64,000 bases of DNA from Chaetorhynchus papuensis (lineage: Eukaryota; Chordata; Aves; Passeriformes; Rhipiduridae), in assembly GCA_013396525.1 (NCBI GenBank), contig VWYX01000744.1, forward strand, positions 62,001 through 126,000. Direction: 5' to 3'. How positions within the stretch are numbered: position 1 is the stretch's first letter; every line of letters starts with the position of its first letter. The translations under genes were made by a program, and so were the position numbers. The notes below the pieces were generated by a model. The model worked only from the letters and a program-made list of their open reading frames with translations, was not told the DNA's origin and searched no databases. Of this stretch, positions 1 to 12,208 are shown in pieces.

Positions 1-3000
1 GGGAACAACACAGAGATTTAGTTTGAAGCTATGGATGTTAAGAATCTCTGAAAATTATCTAAAAAACACATTATCAGAGACTCCATCTGAGGAGACTGTC
101 CTTCCCCCCTCTAAAGCCAAGGGCAGCAATATTCTCCTTCAGGCCAGAAATGACAAAGACTGTTTCATTATGGATCAGAAGCTCTGCAGCTGCCACACAA
201 GCATCCCTGTGGCCTGGAACAGTAAATACAACTGACCATATCCCTCCTTCTTACTGCTTTTTTCTTAGTTTTCCACAAACATTCTATTTTGTCTCAAAAT
301 GCTTCCCTGAGCCAAGATCTTCTGACCAAGAGCATTCAAAAACCTTACATTTGGAAGAAATGAAACAAATGGCAAGGGAAACTAACTCATGCTACAAGAT
401 GAAAGGCAGTTTTGTCACATTTCATACCTGAACAACCTGGAAGTGAGTCTATCTGATCACAGATTAAAGGTCTGCCTTGAGCTCAGCTATTAACTGAGTT
501 TTGATCCGTATGATGGACCAGAATAAAGAAATGTATCAACTAAAAGATGCTTTGGTCCTGTTTTGTGTCCAAAAGGGACTCTTACGTTCACTTCATGTGA
601 AAGAAGCAGAGAGATGGAAGAACTTTCTGTCCCTATTTAGTCTCTAAATAAGGGTCAGGTCCCTCCTTTCCTGCTGCTCTAAAATTTATGGCCTCTCAGG
701 AGCATACAGCTACCTTCAAAAAAATAAAATAGGGCAAGAATGGACCAGGGACCCAGCAGAATATGAGGCATAATCCACAACCAGTAAAAAGGGTTTGTGA
801 GTATTTTTTCTTGGCATCTGGTCTTTCTAGGAAAATTCTGTCACAGCAGAGATGTTCAGAGCCATCTTACCACACATCTTCCTTTAACATCTATCCTTTT
901 GCTTTACATCTGCTATAGCAAAACATTTTAAAGTGTCCTTCTATTGAGAGAGATTGCTATTGGCCTGGAAAAGTTTTTTTCCCTAGATATTGACAAAAGC
1001 AGAAATACACACTTATGTGAGAGCAGAATCTGAGAATAACAGAAGACAGAAGCAGAAGTGCACAAACTATCCAAGATCTTCACTTCTAAACTTGGAATGT
1101 GGTCCAGCTTTTAACAAAGTACATGACAAAAAGAGAGAAAAGCTCAACAATAGCAAAAACATTATCAAACAATTTGGAGAAATGCGTGAGCGATGAGATT
1201 AAAATTGTTTACTCTCAGGTTTTGGAGCCACAGACATTAAGGCCTCAGCAAATATTTCAATACTTTCAGAAGAAAAGAACTCATATTTATTCCACCTGTC
1301 AGATATTAGGCATAATGCTGCCATTATTTAACTGTTTTACCAAACTGAGTTCCATTAATTCAGTTACCTGCTGGTGTGAATTCAAGGCTTTTGACTGATG
1401 AGACATTGTAATTCCAGCAGTCCCTGTTAATTCATGCATGATGACATTGCACAGACTGTATTCATCTTTAAAAATTAAAAAATAATGTACTTTTGCTGTG
1501 TGCTGCTACTCAAAGTTAGCACTCTAAAAGTGAGAGTCACCTTTTCAGGGCAAAAGGCCTGAGGAAATGGGAAGGCCATGATTTGAATGTGTGAATAATC
1601 TTCCCTTGTGTCCCAGTCCATGTGAGAAAGATGTTGCAACATGGTCCTTGAGCAAGGATGCAACACTGGGCTTGGTTTTCACACTGTAGACAACAGATAA
1701 AAATGGAATACTAACAACACTTGGAATTATACTGTATTATGTTTTGGGCTGGCTGGTGTGAGGAATACAATGATGGATATCTGAGCTTTCCCAAACTGCA
1801 TTTACTGGAATGTGCTGGTGGAACTAATTTCTCTATGCCTGGGTCCTTTTTCTCACATTCCTAATTCCCACTTAGCTTTAGATTCTATAAGAATTCTCAG
1901 GACTAAAAAGAAAACCCCTTTTTCTTCATTTAATCAAATGATAGTTCTGAAGATTTGCATTGGTGCAAAGAAGTCACACAGCTGCTAAGAAGAGTACAGC
2001 ACTTTGTGCCGGGACCCCAGGTGGGAGAAGGGGGTGAAAAAGTCATTTTATCACATAGAAAAAAACCTCAAAGCACACCCAACCCAACTGTACTGTGGGT
2101 GCATTTTCAGCCCTGAAGTTTGCAATGAAAACACCCCTGGTTAGGTGCCCTTGTGTACATTAAGGCACTATTCCTTGAGACACAACGAGGCTGTGAGTTG
2201 AAACTTGCACCAGGACAGCCACAGGGTCACACACCTGGATCCAAAACCCTGGACTATCCTCCAGGTCAAACAGAGCTCCTGTAAAGCTTACAACTATCTT
2301 GAATATCCACTTAGCCTGAGCTGCTTCTCCCATACCTCCTTCTGCTAGCATGGCAGCATATAATTATTTTAACAAGGACAGCAACAAAACAGCATCCAAG
2401 CTGTACTTGTGACTCAGTCCTGGCCCTTCAGAGAGGTTGCAAAGCCAAAACTCTGGGGAGGCAGCATTCTCTTTGCAATGTATGTTTCACTTGAAAGCAT
2501 TTTCTGTATGCAGAATTAAACATTTTTGTCTTCATTTGAAATGCCCTGAGACTCTTCTTTGGTGTTAAGTTAGGAAAAAGGTGCACTCTTTGCTGTTCAC
2601 AGAATTTGTGCAATTTTGGGATTTTCTACTTGCATCCGTGTTAAAGCACAAGAGAAATACATCCAAGAAAGAGCCGTAATTTAATACAAAACAAGAAACT
2701 GGAAATCAGAAATCTTCCCTTCTAGAAAAGCATCACTACTTCATAAGGTACTCTAAATTTCAGCAGGGCACCAAGTAGGGTGACACTGCTGCTCTGCTCT
2801 GCTAAAAACCGTGTTCTGCAGAGATTTCTGGGATAGAGTGTGCTCACTTTAGTTTGCAGGATTCTTTGTGGTATTTATATTAGTGCAAAATTTGTTGATG
2901 TAATGTCATGATGGTGGTCTTCTGCCCAAATCCAACATGTAATTAATGTGATTAAAACCACAACTTTTCAAAGAAATTCTGGCATGCTTTTCTAGAAGGA

Positions 3001-6000
3001 TATGCAGACTTCTTGAGTTTGTAGTACATCTCTGAATGCAAATACGTGTGTTTGATTTCCCCTGAGTGCTGTGTGAACAGTTATTATTACTGACCTGGAA
3101 ATTATTCTACTCTCTCTATTTGACTATTGTTTTTGTCTGGGTTAATACATCCCTGAAACCAGATGTGCAACACTGGATATATTTCCATTACTTAACATGA
3201 TCATGTGTATTTATTATCCTGATGTTTGAAGTGGTAACAGTTGGTTTGTGCTGCACACTCCATGATCTTGGTCTGGTACAATGACCAACAGGCCTCACAG
3301 GACAAAATGCAGGCTGCTGTAAGGAATCCACGTCAATGAGGCATTGCCTGGGGTATTATTGCTATGAACCACTTGAAATATAAGGAAAGAATATTTAGAT
3401 TTTATTTTTCTAAAGCATGCCTCTGTTAGATTTTACACAGGCATCTAACCATGCAGCAGAACCAGCATCACTTCCTGCTGTCAGCAATGAAAAGGCTGCT
3501 CTGGCCAGTTCTAATTCCAGCCAGAAGAGTGCAGCAGGATATACCTGTACTGAACGTGTCCTCACAGGGCAGACCAAGAAAATGGCCAAAAAATTCTTAA
3601 AAATCACCCACTCCCTACAATAATAGCCTGACATGTAAAACAAAATAAATGGCAGTTAACAACAAATTGATTTCTTTCAGTCACAGAGAAGGGCAATAGA
3701 AAGGAGAGGACAGTTGACCAAACAGTGGCTATTGCTTCTTAGCTCTAAACCCAGTAATTTACACTGCTGTAAACAAAAGACTAGTAATGAAGGAAGTGAT
3801 TATTCATGAATACTGAAGATACTTAAAAAATAACAAATTACAGACTGGGGGATTATAATGTCACCCAAAAACTACATTTGCAATAATCTTTCATAGGGAC
3901 ACAAGAAGGATTTCATGGAACCAGATTCTTAAATGTTCTGCAATACCACAGCGTACATCCAAGCCTTTGTGTTACTCTCACAATTTTCTTATGAGGACAA
4001 AAACTACTGCTCTGAGTGTGCAATAAACTGCATCTGCAGCTCTTTGCTTAATTTTGAACAGAAAGGTAAGAGTTATGGCTGGAGTTTTCATGCAAAGCAG
4101 CTCAGTTGCCTGTAGATAGCCTTCCCCTCCTCTGCATGAAGAGCACGCAGCAGACTCATCTTACATCTGCTCAAGGGCACTAGCAAGAGAGCAGAGTGTG
4201 TGCAATGCAGTGTTGGCAGCTCCAAGTGAGAACAGGCACCGTTTTTGGGGGTTTTGTTTCCAGCTGAACTGCATGGTCTGAGTAAGGGGGAAACGCCCAT
4301 ACCTTTATCATAAAAAGTGTTACAAAGATACAAGTGAGAAACTGCTTTCCAACTGTACCCTTACAGAGGTTTCTTCACACAATCACAGCAGAATACAGGA
4401 AAAAGAAGGGAGAGTAGCATTCTCAAATGCAACAGGAAAAAGAGTAGGAACAGAGAAAACAGAAATTTTCCCGTTCATTTCAACATGCAGATATTCCTCC
4501 ATTCCTGCTTCATCTCCCACACACTGGCACTGATAGCATCCGCTCACTGGCAGTAGCTTCCAAAATGGGTTCTCCTCCATTCAGTTCCTACTGTTTTCTT
4601 CAAAAAAGAAAGATTTCTGCCCTTTCTGCTGCAAATAATACTCAAGAAGGAACTCTTCATCAAAGATTCTGTCTCTGTGGATGGTGGTAACACACAAATG
4701 CCACCCGCATTAGTAACTGTGTTCCATGTGCTCGTTCCCCCTTTGGAACCACCCTGTGGCTGCTCTCCAAATTACAGCCCCTCAGTTTCATTCTCAGCTA
4801 CTGCTCTTCCTCATTCTTGTTTGTGCAAGGTAAAACGGACAAAAACAAACACAGAGTCTGGACATTTTCGTCCAACTCCACAGAAGTGAGAAAAACCTTA
4901 CCAAGCCCACCAAGCCCCCACCTGCCTTGGAAAGGAAGGAGGTGAAACAGCTGAAGGATAAGGATGGGCACAGCAGAAGCTCTAGCTGCGCTGTCCTTTG
5001 TATTCAGAGAGTGAAGGCACTTTTTGCTAAAGCAGGGGGAGGCAGAGTGCTGGGAAAGCTGAGTAGATGGTTTCACTCAAAGCATTTTTTCCTGGATATG
5101 CTGAGGAAGGCAAAGGGGCTCGCAATCTACAGGCCATTAGCAAAAAGGTGGAAGCTCTGCACACTGACTTTCAGAAAAGGGAGAAGCCCCCATTTTTGTA
5201 GCTATCATCACCCAGCCCTGCATGACTTTGCACAGGATAGCACTGGGCAAGTTGCTAGCCTGGAGCACACTCCCTTCGAGCTGCTCCCAGCCCGAGGAGC
5301 CTGCCTGTACCTCTCGCTTGCACATGGCCCCTCTGTGCTCAGGAATCCAACGTAAGGTTTATATCATCCCACACAGAGGTGCAGATGTTGGCTTCCCAGA
5401 GCAGCAATAACATGTCTCCTCTCCAGTAAGTTATGTTGTTTTCCCAGCGTCTCCTCTGAAGTCACTCTGGCTGCTCCTGGTTCTTCCACATCTCTATACA
5501 CCATACACTCACACATTTTGTTCTCTTTGAGAATTTTTGGCTGGAGCCTGTCGGAATGTCATAAGGCGTATCTGTCCAGATTTTGAACCTGCCTAAACTG
5601 GCCAAGCTCACTCAGAGTTAGTGTTTCCTATCTGTGCAGGATCTGTTTCGTGATCTCTTACCAGCAAAGGTAACACTAGTACAGTTGTTACATTGGTAAT
5701 GTAGAAATATTGCTGCAAACTAGTCATTTATAGTAGAGACGGGGGTGTAGAAATGAGTAAAACCTTATTTTTTTTTTTCATAGTATTATATTTTGACCTG
5801 TTTCAGTAAGTTAGCAGTTACACAGCACTGTAAGCAGCCACCTCACAGATGTAAGTAAAGACCCTTGTTGAGACATGATTCCGGTATTATAAACCCTGTT
5901 CTACTGAATTCACTGAAATTGCTCCCAACTTGTATTACCATAAATGAGAACAGAATTAGGTTTAACATGAATATGCAGCCCTACGCATATGCAATTTTAC

Positions 6001-9000
6001 TATGTATTGATTTATATGTGTGCATAAATCACCTATGCATGGAGTGCATATTCATATTGTCGTTCTTATAAATCAGCAGATTCAAATAAGATATTTTCCT
6101 AGAAAACAGCTTGTAAAATGACTATAGTTAGAAATAATAATTTTGGAATTAAAATGAGAGCTCAGATTGAAATCTTATTGTCTGCTTAGTTTTACTGCAG
6201 TGCCAGTTGCTCACTACAGACCTTAACAGTAATATATTATTTGTAACTGTAGGATCCTCTTTTTTAAAAAGTTAGGAAGCCATTGCAGTTTATTGTGGTG
6301 ACTGAACAGATGTCAGGACTAGCTGTTTCTGAATTTGAATGGCTACAAAGAGGAGGTGAGAACAATCCAGGATAATTCAGTTCATGCCTGACAGTCACCT
6401 CACTGGCTTTAGGCTTCAGTGAGAAGGGCAGACCAGGCTTCTGGTCTTGAGAAACACCGGTCTGTGGTAGGAGATGTACAGACAGGGAGTGAATAGGAAA
6501 TGCGTTACACATCTTAAGAACTTAGAGTCTGACTCAAAAGACTGAAAAAGTCAAGGCAGGGAAGCTTCTAAGTAGAGTTCTCTCTCTCGTACAGTGACAG
6601 GGGAGACTTGAGCTGTTTCTAGTACACGGTGTGTCCACCTAGAACCTTTTCTCTTTTATTCAAGAAGCCATCAACAGGCTTTTCCAAAAAGTGGTAACTA
6701 ATTCCACAGTCCAACCCTGACAGTTTCTCAGACTTGAAATGACCTGCAGAGCATACAGTCTCCAGTGACTGCCTCTACCTCAATTAGCAAGCTTCTAAAC
6801 AGTGGCAGATGCAGGAGTTAACGATAGCAGCAATATTATAAAAATAACATATTTTGGAAATCCCTACACTGAATGAGCAGAAACTACAAAACAAGAAGAC
6901 TAGCGACCAAAGATTTAAAAAGACTGAAGCAAAGAATCAGCTCACACTTCAGACATGTTTGGATTGGCCTTAACTTACTGAAAAGAAAAAAAAAGTTCAA
7001 AAAATTGTAGAATGATGCTGATATATGGTGCTCCTCACAGTCCAAACTAATGACAGTTTTTCTAGAGACTTTGGCAAGCACAAGTTTGACAAACTTTTTC
7101 AGTGCTGCACTCAGCAGTCAAAGCAACTTCTCTGCTTATTAAACACAAGCATCTGCAGTCTATAATGGATAGTAATTCCCAGTCAGTTTTACCAGTTTAG
7201 GGTAGGAGTTACAGAGACACAATATAAAAACCTACAAATGCTTCCATGAAGCTTTAAACCAGTGCAGAATCAGATGGAAGTGCTCACCAGAGAGGGACTG
7301 TCACTTCATAGTGTTACCTTTCCTTTGCCTCTTTTTAGACCACACGTAAAAGCTGGAGGGTGCTCAGAGGGAACAGAGCTGACAGGGCTGCAGTTTAACA
7401 GGGTGATGTTTCAACAGCACATTTCCAAGTTAGCAACCTCACATAATCCAAGGAATGCCAAAAGGCAAGGAGAGTCAGGGGGGCGAGGGGTGAAGGCAAG
7501 AGGAAATGAAAAGCCAGTCTACCTTTAGCAACATGCTTGCTGAGGTTATATGGAAATCTCTCTAGCCAGCAATCTGTTCAAGAGTTTTCCAAAAGTTTTC
7601 CAAGTCATTCAAAGCTGACTCTATCATGCTATGCATACTTAATTCAACTTCAAACCTTGTCTTGCCCTGCCCTCAGATCAGGGGGACTGGCAGTAAATGC
7701 TGCTCTGAACAAAACCTCTGATCCAACCTACCTTCTCTTATTGCACTGTTGTCTCCTTCCCAGTTCAAACTCTCATTTCAGCTTGGAAATGAATGCTCAC
7801 TTGCAGGCTGAATGGAATCCTTATAGGCTGTATCTCAAACTCTAAAGGTGTTTTCAGTTTAGCTGCTTTTCTTAAATCAGTGCTCACTGATTAATCAGAT
7901 ACTGCTCGTGAACCATTTTCAAGGAGGACCTGGCACTCTTTAAAAATCCCTGGATTAAGTCCAAGTAGTTTAGCTGTTTTTTAGGCTTCCCTATTCAATG
8001 CAGGGCATCAGACAGGTATTTTCAGAACTTGTTTCTCTACTTTGCTGGGTTTTGCAGGGTATAACTTCAGTAAAGATTCATTAGAAAAAAACAGCCTCTG
8101 GTTTTGCCGCAGTTCTTTTCAAAGTACTTAGAAAACTGGGGCTGTAAAAACAGATCCCTTACACTCCATTCAAAATAGATTTCTGCAAATACTCCTGTAA
8201 GCAGCAGGACACTCACTGTTCCAGAGGGACATCTATTTGCTACCACAAAATATTCAAAATACCTGTGTTCTGAAACTGGATGCTCAAACACAGTGGCTAC
8301 CCCGCAGTGTGCATCTGTGCCTTCTCCTTTGGAGTCACAGAAAGAAGACAGGATCTAGCTTTTGAGGCTCTTGTTTTCTAAGGGAGAAGAAAAAAGATAC
8401 AAATGAAAAAAAGGAGCAACAATTTGAGTAGCAAGGGCGGGCACGTCCAGGCCCAGTTCAAATCTCAGGCAAAGATTTGAGCCCTCAGCTGTAGATACTC
8501 ACGGATGGCAGATGTGAACATCCCTGGAACTGAGCCTCGGCCAGGGGATGCTGCTTCAGCTTCCCAGGCCGACTCTGAAAAGCTCCAAAAATAATGGTAC
8601 TACTATTCTGAAGTGAGGTTACTGCCTTCAACATCTGTGGTGAATATGTGATACGGGCTGCTATAAGCATCACACGTATTTAAAACTAACAGGAGATGTC
8701 AAGGCTTGGTCCAGCCACATTGTGGTCATTAGGAGGAGGGAGCTACACAAATGCTTCATGAGATACATATGCTGCTCCAGGGGTACTAAGGGTTAGCCTG
8801 TTCTGAGAAATCTCCCATCCTGTCCAGATTTTTGAGAAATAACAACCCCCCTCCCTCACCAAACCCTTCTAAAGTATAAAGAATAAAGAGGGCACAAAGT
8901 ATCTTTCAGTGTAGTTCTCTATGATGAGATATTTACCTTCTATTTAGCTGATGGCTTTTAAACGAATCACTACCCTTGCCTACTGCACAAAGAAAAAAAA

Positions 9001-9004
9001 AAAA
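1..9004. other. Non-coding DNA downstream of BNC1
   Basis: AT-rich sequence beyond the predicted 3' end of BNC1. The open frames here are short, or low-complexity translations such as a 142-residue plus-strand frame at 4927-5355. None shows a recognisable domain, and none has neighbouring exons with matching phase. A moderately GC-rich patch lies at about 4900-5400. No CR1 tail, LTR pair or processed pseudogene was recognised. In mammals the gene on this side of BNC1 is HDGFL3 (from memory), but no HDGFL3 coding sequence was identified. Best read as intergenic. Confidence 0.6.
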
Positions 9005-9025
9005 TCAATAACATATCTGACAACA

Positions 9026-9031
9026 TTTATT
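9026..9031 (-). terminator. Main candidate poly(A) signal of BNC1
   Basis: TTTATT on the plus strand reads AATAAA on the minus strand. It is followed downstream by TGTTGTCAG, then a GT/T-rich run containing at least 13 T with CTTTGTG after it (down to about 8985). That is the expected downstream element, so this site fits best as the distal cleavage signal. Confidence 0.55.
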
Positions 9032-9230
9032 ACATTATTTCTAATGGCTCATTAAAATAATGACACTTCCTTATTATGGAATAAGTTAGTACCATTGTCA
9101 AACCAGTGCTCTCTACAGACAGAATGTGTTTTCAGAAATTGTTTTTTTTAAAATAAAAATTAAGAACAGCAGTATTTTCAAGCAAAAAAAGCCTACTTTT
9201 CTGAATCAACCAGAGGCATTATTATTGGTT

Positions 9231-9236
9231 TTTATT
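9231..9236 (-). terminator. Alternative poly(A) signal
   Basis: AATAAA on the minus strand about 2.3 kb after the BNC1 stop. The downstream sequence is less GT-rich than at 9026, although a T7 run follows after about 40 bases. Possible alternative 3' end. Confidence 0.35.
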
Positions 9237-9373
9237 AACACATACAAAATTATTAGGGTATACAAATGTGTTTCTTTTTTTTTGACACAGTGAAAACTAA
9301 ATAATGGGCATTACAACATTAGTTTACATCACATTTTGTTTCAAAAAACCAGTTAATGATTAAACAAAGAGGT

Positions 9374-9399
9374 TTATATATATATGTATAAAAAAAAAA
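9374..9399. repeat. AT microsatellite and A run
   Basis: Short (TA)n run followed by an A9 tract, inside the predicted 3' UTR. Simple low-complexity sequence. Confidence 0.7.
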
Positions 9400-10007
9400 G
9401 AGCTTGAAATAGCTGGATAACAAATAATTGATTTATACTATCAAAAGGCTGGGAGCAATTGTGTCTCCTGTGATTGTGCCCTTAGCTTTCAAACTATGAC
9501 CCCCACTGATATGAGTTTCTATTAAAAAACCAAAGAAAACAACAATAAAAAAAACTCAACGAAACAAACACCACCCTACTCCCCCCAAAAAACCAAAACA
9601 CCAACTCCCCCCAGAACACAAAACCTCAAAGCAATGGCACAACTTTCCGCAGGCTAGTATTTTTTCCTGACGGCTTCAAGCACAAATGGATTATTTTAAA
9701 TATCACATAAACCTACAGTAAATTAAAAAAATAGAAGATTACTTTACACAATGCATGGAAACCATTTCTAGTGAGCACAAACATTTACAACTGTGTCATG
9801 TTTTTTCCTTGCATAACCCATACTCACACACAAACCAGTTTTCAAAAGAATTGGTGAAATATTCAGTCCACATTTGTTTCTTTTATACAATATGAAATGG
9901 TTACAATACCATAGTATTTTTTAGAATAAATTAAACATCAAGACATATGGCAATAGCATTGTACTATTCTTTCTACATACATATGAAATCCTGAATTTCA
10001 GTCTATT

Positions 10008-10013
10008 TTTATT
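10008..10013 (-). terminator. Proximal poly(A) signal candidate
   Basis: AATAAA on the minus strand about 1.5 kb after the stop. This distance would give a 3' UTR close to the length I recall for human BNC1. No strong GT-rich element follows. Confidence 0.35.
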
Positions 10014-11526
10014 CAGTCACAAAAATGAATAAAGACTAAGATCCAGTTATACTGGAAAACTAGACTAGTTCTAGAAACCACAAATACTGTAAGCACTTTG
10101 GTATAATATGTACAGATTGTGCTGTCAATGTCATGCTTGCATATTAGAACTGATCAACAGATTTCCACTGCTGGAATAAAGTAAAAAAGGTACTGTAAGA
10201 CTTGCTTTCTTATTTCTTTTCCTCTTTACAAATGATTCAAAGAGGACACAACCCAAGCACACACACAGCATTTGTGTGATGTGACTACAAATTAAATATT
10301 AAAGTGTTTTTTAAATACAATGCAAGGCCAGTCTTCTTAAGTGCATAAAACATAATGCAGAATACTGTTAATTACAGGGGCGAGTACAAAGATATGAAAC
10401 ATTTTAACAGATATTGAAAAAAGTTCTTATAAAAAAAGAGGTGTTAATGAGAATAAGCATTCTTCTATTGTTACAAAGATCAACACATTTTTATCCCCCA
10501 CTGGTAAGAGAAACTAACTGCTGCATCATGAAAGATATCTACTGCATCCATTTTATCTCTTTTTCTCAGAGGCTTAGAATTGCACCCTCAAACTCTTAAG
10601 CAGTTTGGATACTTGGTTGGGGATTTTTTCCTTTTCTCCCCCCTATTTCTAACAAAACTTTTCTCTTCCTGAAAGTAGAACTCAAAAAGTGCATTTTAAA
10701 TTAAAGGGCTTACTTCTCCCCCCCCTATTTTATGGATGCATTTGTTGTAGTTTAGAAATTTTAGCTTAACTTATTCATTCTTTCTACCGCTACAGTTTAT
10801 CAGAATGCCTTAGAATTATTCAGGCTATTCTGCCAACAAGTTAAGTAGCCCCTTTTCCTGCAAAGCAACTGGTATTAAATTCTAAGAAATCCAAAATACT
10901 GTAATCTTTACTCAAGTGAAATGCAAACTTAAAGACTAAGGACTGCAGGATTTTCAGAAGATTTGGGCTGAATGCAAAGTTTTCCCAAATTTGTATTTTC
11001 TCTTTTGGATTCTGGGATATAGTTAAGTACAAATATTCTGTTCTACTAATACTGTAACTCAGCTTCAGACTAAGGTCTCAGGAATGAAATGGTAACCTCA
11101 AAACTCTCAACCCAACCAGAGGAAACTCACCCCAATCATTACTCATTTCTTACACAACACAACAACTCATTTAACATGTAAACACAAGCAATGATGGTTC
11201 TCATTTGAAGCTCCTATTGTGGCAAGTAATACTTCACAGGTATCAGAAACTTTAGTTAATGTCTCCATATCTCCCCTGTTTCTAAGATGTTTTCTTTTCC
11301 TTACAGAAGTTTTAGCTGTTCAACATCAAACCAAACAATTGCACAAAAACTACAGCACCAAGCTTTGCTAACTGAAACTGCTGGAGAGCACACACAGGAG
11401 AAAAGAATTTGACTGTGGTCCTCGAGTGGGCTAGAAGTCAAATGAGCTTAAATAAAACTAATGTTAACACATTCCTTAATTGAAATGATTAATTCTTAGC
11501 AGAAATAAATTAAGATCAGTCTGATC

Positions 11527-12208
11527 TTACTGTAAGCTAGTTGGTGACCCAGCCAGACTTTTGTGCAGATTGGGGTTTTGACTGTGCCTGTTCCGACTGC
11601 GAACAGATGAAAACATTGTGTTGCAACCTGGGACTTTGCATTTGTGGAGCTGGCGGAGATGCACAGTTTTGTAATGAGCCCTGAAAGTTCCTTTATTACT
11701 GTATGTTTTCTGACATATGTGACAAGTTATTGGCAAACTGGAAGGCGAATTTGTAAAGTTTTGATTAGCTTTTTCAATTAAACTACAGTCTTGGTAGAGT
11801 TCATCACTGGACATTAGGCTGGGTCCTTCACAGCTTTCATCACTATCATCCAAGGGCATGGTGCATATTTCACTTCCTCCGTCAGAATCCCAGGAAGAAT
11901 GAGCACTGCTCTCAGATTTAACGCTGGAAGTAGTGCTTAGATCCAGAACAGCTCCATCATTTAATGGATCGTATCCGTAACTCTCAGAACAGGGTTCTGC
12001 AATTTTGCTCATTGGAAAAACGTAGCTGCCTGTTCTGTTCATTCCTTTGAAGATTACAGAAGTATGTCCAACGTGTTGTTTTAAAGAGACATCTTGGCAA
12101 AACTCCTTAGCCATGTCTTTCAAGAGGTATGTTGCATTGAAATGGTTGTTGAATTCCAGTGTATCTTTAGTCAGAAGCTTATGATGAAGATTTAGGTTTG
12201 AACTATGT
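11527..12208 (-). CDS. BNC1: Basonuclin 1, exon 5 (C-terminal coding exon)
   Basis: Terminal coding exon, 682 nt. The acceptor is TTCTTCTAG ending at 12209. The first base, A, completes the arginine codon split from exon 4, and 226 residues follow before TAA at 11529-11527. It opens with HSSNLNLHH, which supplies the distal His residues of the fourth finger. Downstream are VLDLSTTSS and a serine/acid-rich stretch (at about 11940-11860), a feature of basonuclins. The last finger pair is at 11724-11563: C-X2-C/H-X4-H starting PITCHICQKTYSNKGTF, then C-X4-C/H-X6-H. The C-terminus HKSLAGSPTSLQ resembles BNC1 and differs from the HKNIPFTSVD ending I recall for BNC2. Fingers of this family bind GC-rich targets, including rRNA gene promoters. 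A TTG at 12123 is only an internal Leu, not a start. Confidence 0.95.

Larger units (their letters stand above)
9005..11526 (-). other. BNC1: BNC1 3' untranslated region (probable)
   Basis: Runs from the base after the TAA stop to the best cleavage site near 9010-9020, about 2.5 kb. The stop codon and upstream exon are certain; the extent is inferred. The region is AT-rich with several AU-rich stretches, for example just after the stop at about 11500-11510. It contains four copies of GGGGGGAG on the transcribed strand: complements at 9579-9586, 9605-9612, 10636-10643 and 10716-10725 (the last with eight Gs). A G/U-rich stretch at about 9540-9620 includes two of them. AATAAA occurs on this strand at 10013-10008, 9236-9231 and 9031-9026, so shorter alternative 3' ends are possible. 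Confidence 0.6.

Noticed and set aside
4927..5355. 142-residue plus-strand ORF
   Set aside because: Basic N-terminal stretch but no recognisable family. Opposite-strand frames are also open here.
8485..8590. Minus-strand GCCATCC|GTGAGTATC donor in a GC-richer spot
   Set aside because: A lone donor-like site without a supported exon frame, acceptor or homology.
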